Source: JANQIV01 sp050117315
Lineage (GTDB): Bacteria; Bacteroidota; Ignavibacteria; Ignavibacteriales; Melioribacteraceae
DNA length: 35,574 bases
Direction: 5' to 3'
Assembly: GCA_050117315.1 (NCBI GenBank)
Contig: JASFMY010000063.1
Coordinates: 1 to 35,574, forward strand
Both the position numbers and the translations under genes were made by a program. Within the stretch, counting starts at the first letter, position 1. Every line of letters begins with the position of its first letter. The notes under the pieces are model-generated. The model was not told where the DNA came from and searched no databases. It was given only the letters and a program-made list of their open reading frames with translations. This document shows positions 7,553 through 16,122 of the stretch, in pieces.

Positions 7553-8266
7553 CTAAAACAGTTTAAGCTTGTGCCTCAGCAAGGAAGCATATCTCCTGCT
7601 GATTTCAATTGGTTTATCAATTTCATTAAAATAGACACAATAAGTTCCATTGTTTCTTTTTTTAATTTCTTTGATACAATTTATGTTCAATAAGTAAGAG
7701 CGGTGTACTCTAATAAATTCATTTTGGGGCAGAATCTCTTCCCATTTTTTTAATGTCCTGGAAATCACGATTTGATTTCCGTTTGCTAAAAATATTTTTG
7801 AATAGCAACTTTCTGCTTCAATACAGCATATATCTTTAATTTTTACAAAATGTGCTTTGTTATTTCCTGATAAAAAAATTTTGTCTTCTATAGTGAATTT
7901 ATTATCGGCCATATCAGAACGGTTTCCATCTAATAAACGTTTTACGGTTTTTGCGATTCTACTTTTACTGAGCGGTTTAACCAAATAATCAAGAGCGTTT
8001 ACTTCAAATGCTCTTAGGGCATATTCATCATACGCTGTTACAAAAACGAGTTTAAAATTTATTTCAATTTTATCGAGCAGATCAAAACCGTTTTCCCCGG
8101 ATAAGTTAATATCTAAAAAAACAATATCCGGTTTTTCTTTTCTAATTAATTTTACTGCTTCCTTAATCCTGTATGCCGAACCGGCAATAGTTATTGGATA
8201 ATCTTTGAGATAGTATTTCAAATTTTCTATTGCAAGAGGTTCATCTTCAATAATAACAGCTTTCAT
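7553..8266 (-). CDS. LytTR-family response regulator
   Basis: This two-domain regulator of 237 residues has a receiver domain at residues 1-115, with acidic pocket Glu7/Asp8/Glu9, phosphoacceptor Asp52 (VFLDINLSGENG), Thr77 and Lys97. A LytTR DNA-binding domain covers about 133-237 (IEAESCYSKIFLANG, NEFIRVHRSYLLNI, ISRRYASLLRHKLKLF). Such regulators bind short direct repeats upstream of their targets. Its ATG overlaps the stop of the kinase gene by four bases (ATGA), so the pair is translationally coupled. The targets are not known; the adjacent DUF5916 and SBBP genes on the same strand are the nearest candidates. Confidence 0.93.
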   Translation of the reverse strand: MKAVIIEDEPLAIENLKYYLKDYPITIAGSAYRIKEAVKLIRKEKPDIVFLDINLSGENGFDLLDKIEINFKLVFVTAYDEYALRAFEVNALDYLVKPLSKSRIAKTVKRLLDGNRSDMADNKFTIEDKIFLSGNNKAHFVKIKDICCIEAESCYSKIFLANGNQIVISRTLKKWEEILPQNEFIRVHRSYLLNINCIKEIKKRNNGTYCVYFNEIDKPIEISRRYASLLRHKLKLF

Positions 8267-9321
8267 CTTTCTATATTCCAGATTATTATTTTTGCTGTTA
8301 CGTAATCATCTTCTTCAAACAATTCGAATTTATGATTATTAGGATAAAGTAAAGATAAACGTTTCTTTATATTTTCAATGCCGGTTTTTGTACTCGAAAT
8401 TTTATTTTCCTTTGACCGATCCGTAGTAACAAGTTTACCTGCATTTTTCACGGTAATTGATAGTTTATTTGAAATTAGTTTTGTTTTAATAACTAATTCC
8501 AAAATATTGTTGGTTGATGAGAATCCATACTTAATCGAGTTTTCTACCAATGGATGAATGAGAAAAGCAGGAATGTTTTTCCCGAGAGATTGTTTATCAA
8601 TATCGAATGATACTTGGAGCCTATCTTTAAACCTTTCTTTCTGAATCGATAGGTATTTATTCAATGCATCAAGTTCTTCTTTTAAAGAAATAAATACCTG
8701 GTTTTTACCGGAAAGCGTATGCCTGAAAAAAACTGATAAATCCGCAATCATTTCCTTTGCACGGTCTTTATCAATTTCTACCATTGATTGAATTGTATTT
8801 AACGAGTTAAAAAGGAAATGAGGATTTATCTGGTACTGCAGCATTTGTAATTGTGCTTCATTAGCAAGTGCATTTGCTTTTAATGTCTTTTCCCTTTGTT
8901 CTTTATATTCAAGCCCATAGTGGGTGAAAAAGTATATTGCTATATATAAGGAATATCCTGCCATATAGCTGGGAGTAATTTTCTGTATTATATCAAATCC
9001 AAGAATTTTAAAATCCAATCCCATAAATAACCATTTAAAGGCAATGGAAGCTTGCTGGAAAATTGAAGGTGAAACAAGAATAAGTATTAAAGAGATCATC
9101 ACCAGGATTCTTGTAGGAGCCTTTTTTCTTAACAGAAAACCATACAAGTGTACATAGAATATATTGATTAAAATATTAGTGAAAAAATCAAGAAATTGTG
9201 AGGAAAGTATGTAAACATACTTATTTGGTTGTCCCAAAAGCCAATTAATTGTAAATGGAAGCTGAATCAGTATTACACCCGATAACTGGGCGATGTAATG
9301 TTGTAAAGTGTATTTTTTCAT
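8263..9321 (-). CDS. LytS/YpdA-type membrane sensor histidine kinase
   Basis: This kinase of 352 residues has four or so hydrophobic helices in the first 135 residues (LSGVILIQLPFTINWLLG, ILVMISLILILVSPSIF and others). A short coil follows, then the His_kinase motif QINPHFLFNSLNTIQSMV with phosphoacceptor His168. The HATPase region carries the N box HPLVENSIKYGF (256-267) and a G box KTGIENIKKRLSLLY (312-326). The ATG at 9321 is preferred over an upstream TTG at 9339, though neither has a strong Shine-Dalgarno. It lacks an extracytoplasmic sensor domain, so it probably senses through its membrane part. It phosphorylates the coupled LytTR regulator. Confidence 0.92.
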   Translation of the reverse strand: MKKYTLQHYIAQLSGVILIQLPFTINWLLGQPNKYVYILSSQFLDFFTNILINIFYVHLYGFLLRKKAPTRILVMISLILILVSPSIFQQASIAFKWLFMGLDFKILGFDIIQKITPSYMAGYSLYIAIYFFTHYGLEYKEQREKTLKANALANEAQLQMLQYQINPHFLFNSLNTIQSMVEIDKDRAKEMIADLSVFFRHTLSGKNQVFISLKEELDALNKYLSIQKERFKDRLQVSFDIDKQSLGKNIPAFLIHPLVENSIKYGFSSTNNILELVIKTKLISNKLSITVKNAGKLVTTDRSKENKISSTKTGIENIKKRLSLLYPNNHKFELFEEDDYVTAKIIIWNIER

Positions 9322-9470
9322 GATTATAGAAAATAACAATATTTCTGAATGTTATTATAATAAAGATAAATCAATAGATATTGTATTAAAAAAAATCATA
9401 ATTTTTTCTAAAGTATTCAATATATCCTGATAGAAATATGAAGCGTTGAATAAGAACATGGCACAATCAG

Positions 9471-11708
9471 TTATTGTTGAAAAGTATAAGTGTACTTAAC
9501 CATAAATACTTGACTATTGAACCCTGGTAAAACCGGATTATATTTATATCTGTCAGTATTTAGATTTTCATTGTAAACTAACCATAGATCATTTCCTTCA
9601 CTAAAATTATACCGGAGACGCACATTCAAAACAACTAAATCAGCTATACTGTTGTATTGTGCGAAACTGCGAATTGAAAAATTTTTATTCATCATAAGAT
9701 CTAATCTTAAGCGGGTAATATGGGAATTAAATCCTTGGTTCCAATCGGACAATCTGATAAAGTTAACTTCGTAATAAGCCTCGATATTTAGATGTTTCGA
9801 GATATTCCACACATTATTAATGTTAAGTTCATATCGCCACCCGTCATAAAAACGACCCAGACTAATTCCGGGATATAGTTGAAAACGATTTCTATTAGAC
9901 ATATTATACCCGGTTTCCAATTTGGGATATCTGTACTCTCCTGCAGGTATGAAACTGTTGCCGGAGAAAAAAAGTGTATCCTCTAAATTCTCATAATAGT
10001 ATTCAATATCCATCCAGATACTTGAGCCTGACTTCCAGTATAAATCGGTATCATATTCCAATTGAGCAGACTCGACTTTACCGCTTTTGTTACGTATGTT
10101 CATAAAACCAAAAATTTGAATAGGACTTACCTGCCGGAACCGTGAACTTTCTCCCATGAACCAGTCGTAACCGACATTCCAAAAATATTCCGTGAAATTA
10201 TACCGTGAGGCATATCCCATTTCAGGATTATAATTTTCGCCTGCTCTGCTTACTGCAAAGTTGTAGTGTAATCCTTCCTGATTCCTGCGCCGGTATTGAA
10301 CCTGGAAAGCCGTTTTGCTTAAGAAGTTGTTTCTGCTATCAGCTATAAGTTCGTCATCAAAACTTTGTGCCCATTTAAAAATGAAATAATCATTTCCGAA
10401 AAGCCGCAAGTTTGCATCCAGACCATATACAACATTATATGAACCGTCACTTCCCAAACGACTTGTAATCATTGATCCGGCGTAAGAATTTTCATTCAAT
10501 ACCTGGCGACGGAATCTAAAAATTCCAAAATTCTCAGACGGCAGCTCATCGGATTTTTCAGTCTGCATATTAATAATACCTATATCCCATTTATTTATCC
10601 GACCTATTAAACGTCCACCGCCTAAAATACGAATCAACTTATCATCTTGAATCCCGATCTGTCTGCTGTGAAATAGCCGATTATTTGTCCATACGGAAGT
10701 ATTAAACGAAAAAATTCCGGAACGCTCTTGAAAGAACTGTCGTTTTTCGGGAAAGAAGAGAGAAAAACGAGTTAGATTGATTTGTTGGTTATCAGCTTCA
10801 AGTTGAGCAAAATCGGTATTGAAAGTTGCATCCAGTGTGAGGTTATTGGTAATATTATATTTTATATCAAGACCTATATCCTTAATGTAGTGATCTTCAT
10901 AAGTATATTTACTTTTTCCTTCATCAAGATTGGCTGACTTTCCCAATCCGCCTACTACGTAAGGTGTAATATAAATAGGTTTTGCAGTATTGATATTTTC
11001 TAAAACAGATTCTTGAGCCCGGGAAGGCATTGTTATCAGGTAATTATTGGAAATAGCCGGGTAAACCGCTATCTCATTTTTTCGTGCAATATAACGGTAA
11101 ATAATAATTCCGACCTTTGTCTTTCTGCTTTCTTTGTTAAAGCCGAGACTGGAAAAGGGGATACGCATCTCGGCAAACCATCCTTTTTCATTTATGGTAG
11201 TAGCTGCAGTCCAATAAGTATTCCAATTCCAATTAACGGAATTACCGTCACCGGAGATGGCAGCTTCACTTCTGATGCCTGCAGGATTAGTTCGAAACCA
11301 TAATGCATTTTCTTTATCATTAAATGTATCTATAATTAATCCGAATGTATCATCGTCGCTGTGATCATCGCGGTAAAGAGAATTGGTTCTGATCCCATCA
11401 GGTTTAGAATCATAAAAGTAGCCTACTACATATAAGTAATTCTCATCGTAGGCAATTTTAATCTCAGTCTTTTCTGTTATCTTACCTCTAAAGGTTGGTT
11501 GATGCATAGTAAGATTAGCCGGCTTTATATAACCCCATTCGTTTTCAGAAATTATTCCATCGGGTAAAATAGGTATATTAACCCGTTGTAAATAAACAGA
11601 ATCCTGCGCCTTAGTAATCATAGAAGGGTTTAATAAAACAATTACCAATAAATAATTAACATAATCCTTCAGAGTATATTTGTGTGGATAGGTATTCATA
11701 TAAATCAT
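9471..11708 (-). CDS. CBM9-like plus DUF5916 outer-membrane-type protein
   Basis: The product has 745 residues. After a hydrophobic export signal (about 17-34), residues about 45-235 form a CBM9-like domain (ILPDGIISENEWG, IKIAYDENYLYVVGYFYDS, EKGWFAEMRIPFSSLGF). Residues about 245-745 form a DUF5916 beta-barrel-like region with the hallmark NTDFAQLEADNQQINLTRF and FFPEKRQFF (297-326), ending in an aromatic strand YTYTFQQ as outer-membrane barrels do. An alternative in-frame ATG is at 11699. The start lies only 24 bases behind the original stop of the upstream SBBP gene, so the two may be cotranscribed. DUF5916 proteins are thought to be outer-membrane components of polymer handling; the substrate is unknown. 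Confidence 0.88.
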   Translation of the reverse strand: MIYMNTYPHKYTLKDYVNYLLVIVLLNPSMITKAQDSVYLQRVNIPILPDGIISENEWGYIKPANLTMHQPTFRGKITEKTEIKIAYDENYLYVVGYFYDSKPDGIRTNSLYRDDHSDDDTFGLIIDTFNDKENALWFRTNPAGIRSEAAISGDGNSVNWNWNTYWTAATTINEKGWFAEMRIPFSSLGFNKESRKTKVGIIIYRYIARKNEIAVYPAISNNYLITMPSRAQESVLENINTAKPIYITPYVVGGLGKSANLDEGKSKYTYEDHYIKDIGLDIKYNITNNLTLDATFNTDFAQLEADNQQINLTRFSLFFPEKRQFFQERSGIFSFNTSVWTNNRLFHSRQIGIQDDKLIRILGGGRLIGRINKWDIGIINMQTEKSDELPSENFGIFRFRRQVLNENSYAGSMITSRLGSDGSYNVVYGLDANLRLFGNDYFIFKWAQSFDDELIADSRNNFLSKTAFQVQYRRRNQEGLHYNFAVSRAGENYNPEMGYASRYNFTEYFWNVGYDWFMGESSRFRQVSPIQIFGFMNIRNKSGKVESAQLEYDTDLYWKSGSSIWMDIEYYYENLEDTLFFSGNSFIPAGEYRYPKLETGYNMSNRNRFQLYPGISLGRFYDGWRYELNINNVWNISKHLNIEAYYEVNFIRLSDWNQGFNSHITRLRLDLMMNKNFSIRSFAQYNSIADLVVLNVRLRYNFSEGNDLWLVYNENLNTDRYKYNPVLPGFNSQVFMVKYTYTFQQ

Positions 11709-11732
11709 CTGTCTTTTAACATGAACGAGAAA

Positions 11733-11825
11733 CTAATTTAGTAGAACTGCTTTACGGGTAATCATTTGGTTTTCTGCATACATTTGAACTATGTAAACTC
11801 CGCTACTTACAGAATTGCCGCACAT
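11733..11825 (-). pseudogene. Detached C-terminal end of T9SS sorting domain
   Basis: In the frame next to the SBBP gene, these 30 codons read MCGNSVSSGVYIVQMYAENQ and end KAVLLN before TAG. This is exactly the missing last third of a T9SS type A sorting domain. The break lies at a tandem TGATTGAT (11826-11833); removing one TGAT rejoins WDGDD with MCGNSVSSGVY. Confidence 0.85.
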
Positions 11826-11826
11826 A

Positions 11827-13542
11827 TCAATCATCTCCATCCCAGGTAACAGTATATGTGCCGGCGTTATGAATTCCGTTTTCCAGGGTTCGTACGTATC
11901 TACCCAAAACATCGTAAATTCTTAATTCAACTTTGGTGGATTGGATTAGGTCGTAAGTTATTCGTGTCGACGAATTAAAAGGATTGGGATAATTCTGATT
12001 CAGGTTAAATTCCAGCGGATTATTGCCTTCATAATCTTCTATTGAAGTCGGTAAGGAATAATCAAGCCTTAACAAGAATGCATCGCGTTGATTATTATAA
12101 GTGTTGTCGTAACAGTTTGGTGTGATTGGGAAATCATCTGAAGTTGTAAGTCCCCCGATATATACTGAACCATCTATATTAACTTTCAGTTTGAAAATAT
12201 TATCATCACCGGTTCCGCCTAAAAATGTTGAATATATAAGTTCGGTCCCTGCAGAATTTAATACAAAGAAAAAAGCGTCTCTATAAACAAACTGTTCATC
12301 ACCGTTATTAAATGTTGAATCAATGCTTTCTGAAGTAATCGGAAAGTCGGATGAAGAAGTGCCGCCGCCGACCAGAATATTACCGTCATTGCCAACGGCT
12401 AAATCACACCAGCCTTCATCTGCAGTTCCCCCAACATAGGTGCTGAATATTAATTTTTTGCCTGAGGTATCTAACTTGCAGACGAAGATATCACCACCAC
12501 TAAAATTTTTACTAAATGCATTTTGTGTTACCGGGAAATTTTCAGATGCAGTATTTCCCGCGATGAAAATATTTCCTTTTTGATCAACAAAAATTTCATC
12601 GGCCTGTTCATCACCGCTACCGCCCAAGATGGTTGAGAACTTAATTGATGGACTACTACAATCCATTGCAATTAAGTATACGTTATTTGAAGTAGAGAGG
12701 TCTCCATTATAATCTTCTCCAAATAATTGATGTGTGTTAGGGAAATCTTCGGAAATAGTAAAGCCTGTTAAATAAACCGTTCCATTCTTATCCACATCAA
12801 TTCCAAAAACTGTTTCTTCATTTGAACCGCCTACAAAAGAAGAGTATAAAAGGCTATCATAGTTCTGATCAAATTTGCAAATAAATATATCACCGTAATA
12901 ACCGTCATCTATAGTATTATTGTACGACTTGTCGTAAGCATTATCTGTTGTTGGGAAGTTTGGTGAACGTGTTGGTCCGGAAATGTAGATGCAGCCTGTT
13001 TCATCAAGGGCAATAACCGGGTGAATATCCTGGTTATTACCGCCAAGATATGTAGAATAGAGGATTGAGTCGCACGCTGAATTTATTTTTGTAATAAATA
13101 TATCCGTATCACCGTTATAAGTTTTGTCATAAGCATTTTCGGTTGCCGGGAAATCAGTAGAAGCTGTTACTCCTACTACAATAATATTTCCATCTTTGTC
13201 CAAAGCAATTTGCTCGCCGCCGTCATAATCGCTGCCTCCCAACAGTGTAGAAAATATTAATTCTCCGTTACTATTAAACTTTGCTACGAATACATCGCTT
13301 GCGCCCCCTGAGTGCTGTGTTGTTAATGTGCCTTGCGTTATTGGGAAATAGGTTGAGTAAGCGGGACCTGTTACATAAACATTCCCTTCTTGATCAACGC
13401 ACATATCTTTTATCCATTCGTGACTTGTTCCGCCAAAGTAAGTTGAAAAAGCTACTTGTCCTTTAGCATCGCTGCAAATACAACCCAATACTATTATAAA
13501 TAGAAATAAAGAAATAAATTCGATTCTTCTTACGGTTTTCAT
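11827..13542 (-). CDS. SBBP beta-propeller surface protein, sorting domain frameshifted
   Basis: The product has 571 residues. A signal peptide (FISLFLFIIVLGCICSDAKG) is followed by about seven SBBP repeats, each with a FPxTxxAYDKxYNG-like turn and a STFLGGxxDD strand, predicting one beta propeller up to residue about 500. The T9SS sorting domain begins NQNYPNPFNSSTRITYDL but stops early at WDGDD because of a 4-base duplication; the remaining 30 codons follow in another frame. Without them, T9SS export and anchoring should fail unless slippage occurs. Unlike the paralogs at 18496-26494 it has no PD40 part. An 18-bp palindrome identical to one before the blaI-like gene lies 36 bases upstream of the ATG, suggesting control by that repressor. 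Shine-Dalgarno GAGGA precedes the start. Confidence 0.88.
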   Translation of the reverse strand: MKTVRRIEFISLFLFIIVLGCICSDAKGQVAFSTYFGGTSHEWIKDMCVDQEGNVYVTGPAYSTYFPITQGTLTTQHSGGASDVFVAKFNSNGELIFSTLLGGSDYDGGEQIALDKDGNIIVVGVTASTDFPATENAYDKTYNGDTDIFITKINSACDSILYSTYLGGNNQDIHPVIALDETGCIYISGPTRSPNFPTTDNAYDKSYNNTIDDGYYGDIFICKFDQNYDSLLYSSFVGGSNEETVFGIDVDKNGTVYLTGFTISEDFPNTHQLFGEDYNGDLSTSNNVYLIAMDCSSPSIKFSTILGGSGDEQADEIFVDQKGNIFIAGNTASENFPVTQNAFSKNFSGGDIFVCKLDTSGKKLIFSTYVGGTADEGWCDLAVGNDGNILVGGGTSSSDFPITSESIDSTFNNGDEQFVYRDAFFFVLNSAGTELIYSTFLGGTGDDNIFKLKVNIDGSVYIGGLTTSDDFPITPNCYDNTYNNQRDAFLLRLDYSLPTSIEDYEGNNPLEFNLNQNYPNPFNSSTRITYDLIQSTKVELRIYDVLGRYVRTLENGIHNAGTYTVTWDGDD

Positions 13543-13577
13543 ATATTGTCCTCGGTTATGTTTTTGATATATGATAG

Positions 13578-13595
13578 ATGCAAAATTTTTTGCAT
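13578..13595. promoter_or_regulatory. Candidate BlaI-type operator (SBBP gene)
   Basis: ATGCAAAATTTTTTGCAT is identical to the copy at 15986-16003 and one base different from 16044-16061. The arms ATGCAAAA/TTTTGCAT form a dyad centred about 44 bases upstream of the SBBP start. BlaI/MecI-type dimers bind such dyads; assignment to the neighbouring repressor is inference from position and identity. Confidence 0.65.
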
Positions 13596-13658
13596 CTCAC
13601 TTTAAATAAATCCTCCGGTTACCATATTACTTCATCTACTTATAATTTTTAGAGATTA

Positions 13659-15560
13659 TTAGTGACCCCTGATCTCATCAAGAGTCCAAACGGTCATGGC
13701 TCGTATTTCAGGGGGTGCAGAATGTATCAAAATCAGGAGAGGTTCTACGGCACTCGGATCCTTAATTTTCCCGAGTACTCTAACAACTTCAAGAATAACC
13801 CGGTCATTCTTATCATCTAAAGAATTGACGAGATGTTTTACTGATTCTTTGTTGCCCAAGCGACCGATTGTTGATGCGGCGGCGCACCTGATTCTCGGGC
13901 TTTTGTCTTTTAAGAGCGGTACAAGGTATTGAGTATTTTCTTTGGAGCCAGTCTGACCGAGTATATTGATTGCAGTTTCTTTTACATAAAGTGATGTGTC
14001 TTTAAGTGCTTTAACAACTGCAGCAAAAGATTCTTCATTACGTATTTCGCCAAGTGCCCATACTGTTGCGTAGCGTATATCAGGATTGTTATTCGACAAA
14101 CACATTACAAGATCGTTAACTGAACTTTTGTTCTCCAGTTCACCAATCGCTCTTATTATCATTTCTTTTGTATAGTCATTCTTATCCAGTAAGTGTTCTA
14201 TTAGTGCATCCAGGGAAGATTGCTCCTTAATCTCACCAAGTGCCCAGGCTGCCATGGCGCGAACCATTGGATCATCGTCATCCAGTGTTTTAATAAGCTG
14301 ATCTACCGCCCTTTTATCTTCCAGGTCTCCAAGCGCCCAAGCTGCCTTTTCCTGGACAGAATTTACACTGCTATTTAATTCTTGGATAGCCTTATTATAC
14401 TTTAGTTCACGATCGCTCGGTGTCCGACCCTGGAGTTTTATAATTGATAAAGGGACTATTATTACAAGTAGTAGTATCGAGGAAATTGTTATGAACCTGG
14501 AACGGCAAAGACTTCGCGGAATAGTAGTAGAAAGAATATGTTTAATACGAAGTTTTAACCCCGATTTACGCGCCATTGATAAAGCAAAATTTCTTAAACT
14601 AATTTTTCTTGAGATTGCTCCTGCAACTTCCAGTAATAACTCAGCGTAATCGCAATGTTCTATTCCTTTACTAATTACAATATCATCACAGCATTGTTCT
14701 TGTTCGAGATAAAATTTCCGGGCAGCAAACCATACTAACGGATTCATCCAATATATTATACACGTTAACTGAACGAGAATATTAGAAATAAAGTCGAATC
14801 GCTTTAAATGGGCTAATTCATGGAGAATAACAATATTTATTTTATTGTACGACCAATCGACAGATTTTTCAGGAACGAAAAGCACAGGTTTTCTAAAACC
14901 AAAAACCGCAGGTACGGAAACAGCAGGATGGATTATAAGTTTAATTCGTTTATTGATTTTCAACTGCTTGCATTTTTTATATAAGCATTCGTCCCATTTA
15001 ATATTGTTAATACATTTTCCATTTTTTAAAAGTAACTTAATTTTTAGGAAGTTAAATGTTAGAAGGGCTATTCCTACCATTACGCCTAACAACCATAAAA
15101 CATATAATATTAATTCCCAAGCTATATTAGTAGTACGTTGTATTCCGTATGTTGCGTTTGATACATTTTTAGTCAATGTAACTTTAGGGGAACGATCGTA
15201 ATTTTCTTTAAACTCATTTCCGACAATAATCTTATCTTTTTTTGCTAAAGCACTACTCGGTGATTTATCCACAGGATTTACTTTTACCGCTTCTCCTAAA
15301 TAAATCTTTTTGTTTTGATATATAGAAGCATCAGTTAAAACCGGCAGTGTTTTAGCCGGAAGTAAGCAGATTATTACCGGCAGTATCAGTAAACTGAATA
15401 AGGAGATACTCCATATCCAATGCCTGAGAGATGCCGAATTACGTTTCATGAGGGTAACTGTTACCTCTGCAATTGTCAATACAATTGCACTTTTAAAAAG
15501 AAGATTCAACAAATCATTTGTTTGAATCAACTTCAGGGCATCAATTAAAATGTTATTCAT
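13659..15560 (-). CDS. BlaR1-like M56 metallopeptidase with HEAT-repeat tail
   Basis: The product has 633 residues. Membrane helices lie near residues 20-37, 49-67 and 147-170. A cytosolic M56 zinc-protease domain follows, with HELAH (247-251, two zinc histidines and catalytic Glu248) and downstream EQEQCCDD (286-293, third zinc ligand). A further helix spans about 357-375. Residues about 398-633 are seven and a half HEAT repeats of about 31 residues (AAWALGDLEDKRAVDQLI, AAWALGEIKEQSSLDALI and so on). In BlaR1 and MecR1 the part after the last helix is a penicillin-binding sensor; here it is a HEAT solenoid, by topology outside the cytoplasm. The protein probably senses a peptide or protein and then causes cleavage of the BlaI-type repressor encoded just upstream, with which its gene overlaps by 8 bases. 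Confidence 0.92.
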   Translation of the reverse strand: MNNILIDALKLIQTNDLLNLLFKSAIVLTIAEVTVTLMKRNSASLRHWIWSISLFSLLILPVIICLLPAKTLPVLTDASIYQNKKIYLGEAVKVNPVDKSPSSALAKKDKIIVGNEFKENYDRSPKVTLTKNVSNATYGIQRTTNIAWELILYVLWLLGVMVGIALLTFNFLKIKLLLKNGKCINNIKWDECLYKKCKQLKINKRIKLIIHPAVSVPAVFGFRKPVLFVPEKSVDWSYNKINIVILHELAHLKRFDFISNILVQLTCIIYWMNPLVWFAARKFYLEQEQCCDDIVISKGIEHCDYAELLLEVAGAISRKISLRNFALSMARKSGLKLRIKHILSTTIPRSLCRSRFITISSILLLVIIVPLSIIKLQGRTPSDRELKYNKAIQELNSSVNSVQEKAAWALGDLEDKRAVDQLIKTLDDDDPMVRAMAAWALGEIKEQSSLDALIEHLLDKNDYTKEMIIRAIGELENKSSVNDLVMCLSNNNPDIRYATVWALGEIRNEESFAAVVKALKDTSLYVKETAINILGQTGSKENTQYLVPLLKDKSPRIRCAAASTIGRLGNKESVKHLVNSLDDKNDRVILEVVRVLGKIKDPSAVEPLLILIHSAPPEIRAMTVWTLDEIRGH

Positions 15561-15948
15561 TTTTTTTACTCTTCCGTGTTTCTTCTATTAATTTTGACAG
15601 TTCGTCAAGTTCTGTTTCGCTTAGTTTACCTGCGGACATATCTAGGAGCGTTGTTACTACTTTTGATGTTGAACCGTCAAAGAAAGTTTTGACAAGATGA
15701 GTTAATGCAGACTTCTTTATCTTATCAGGAGAACGTTTGGGAAAATAAATATATCTTTGTCCTTCCTTTCGATGCAGGAGATGTCCTTTATCTTCGAGGA
15801 TAGTTAAGATTACTCTTATAGAATTATATGCAGGGGGATCGGGAAGATATTTTAATATATCCGATACGCTTGCTTCTTTTAGTCTATAGATAATATCCAT
15901 AATCTGTCGTTCACGCCTGCTTAAAGTTTCCGGTAATGCTTTAGACAT
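15553..15948 (-). CDS. BlaI/MecI-type transcriptional repressor
   Basis: This protein of 131 residues has an N-terminal winged helix (LSRRERQIMDIIYRLKEASV, YNSIRVILTILEDKGHL, RYIYFP) and a C-terminal dimerisation helix region (SALTHLVKTFFDG, LSETELDELSKLI). It is the expected partner of an M56 sensor protease, which would cut it to relieve repression. The start at 15948 is an ATG with AAAAGG 8 bases before it; a TTG 21 bases further upstream is less likely. The gene overlaps the M56 gene by 8 bases. Two palindromes (15986-16003 and 16044-16061) lie in its promoter, so it should repress itself, and a third copy lies before the SBBP gene. Confidence 0.93.
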   Translation of the reverse strand: MSKALPETLSRRERQIMDIIYRLKEASVSDILKYLPDPPAYNSIRVILTILEDKGHLLHRKEGQRYIYFPKRSPDKIKKSALTHLVKTFFDGSTSKVVTTLLDMSAGKLSETELDELSKLIEETRKSKKNE

Positions 15949-15985
15949 TTCATATCCTTTTGTTATCAAGTATAATTAAAAATCG

Positions 15986-16003
15986 ATGCAAAATTTTTTG
16001 CAT
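15986..16003. promoter_or_regulatory. Candidate BlaI-type operator, proximal
   Basis: ATGCAAAATTTTTTGCAT lies 38 bases upstream of the blaI-like start and directly downstream of the predicted -10 box, so a bound dimer would block transcription initiation. It is identical to 13578-13595. Confidence 0.7.
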
Positions 16004-16006
16004 TTT

Positions 16007-16036
16007 AAAATAGACAAATTCATCTCTACTTGTCAA
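16007..16036 (-). promoter_or_regulatory. Predicted promoter of the blaI-like/M56 operon
   Basis: On the minus strand TTGACA (16036-16031) and TATTTT (16012-16007) are separated by 18 bases. The two operator-like palindromes lie on either side of this element. The boxes match the general sigma-70 consensus; in Bacteroidota-type sigma factors the spacing rules differ, so this is a prediction only. Confidence 0.5.
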
Positions 16037-16043
16037 CCATTTT

Positions 16044-16061
16044 ATGCAAATTTTTTTGCAT
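16044..16061. promoter_or_regulatory. Candidate BlaI-type operator, distal
   Basis: ATGCAAATTTTTTTGCAT differs at one base from the other two copies. It lies just upstream of the predicted -35 box and 58 bases from the proximal copy. Confidence 0.65.
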
Positions 16062-16122
16062 TAAAATTTAAGATGCTTTACGCATCCAAACTACGGTGAT
16101 ACTAAATAACTACCGTTATTTT

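Noticed and set aside
15949..15969. Longer N-terminus of the BlaI-type repressor from TTG at 15969
   Set aside because: The ATG at 15948 has a proper ribosome site within this stretch and matches the family's usual start before the winged helix.
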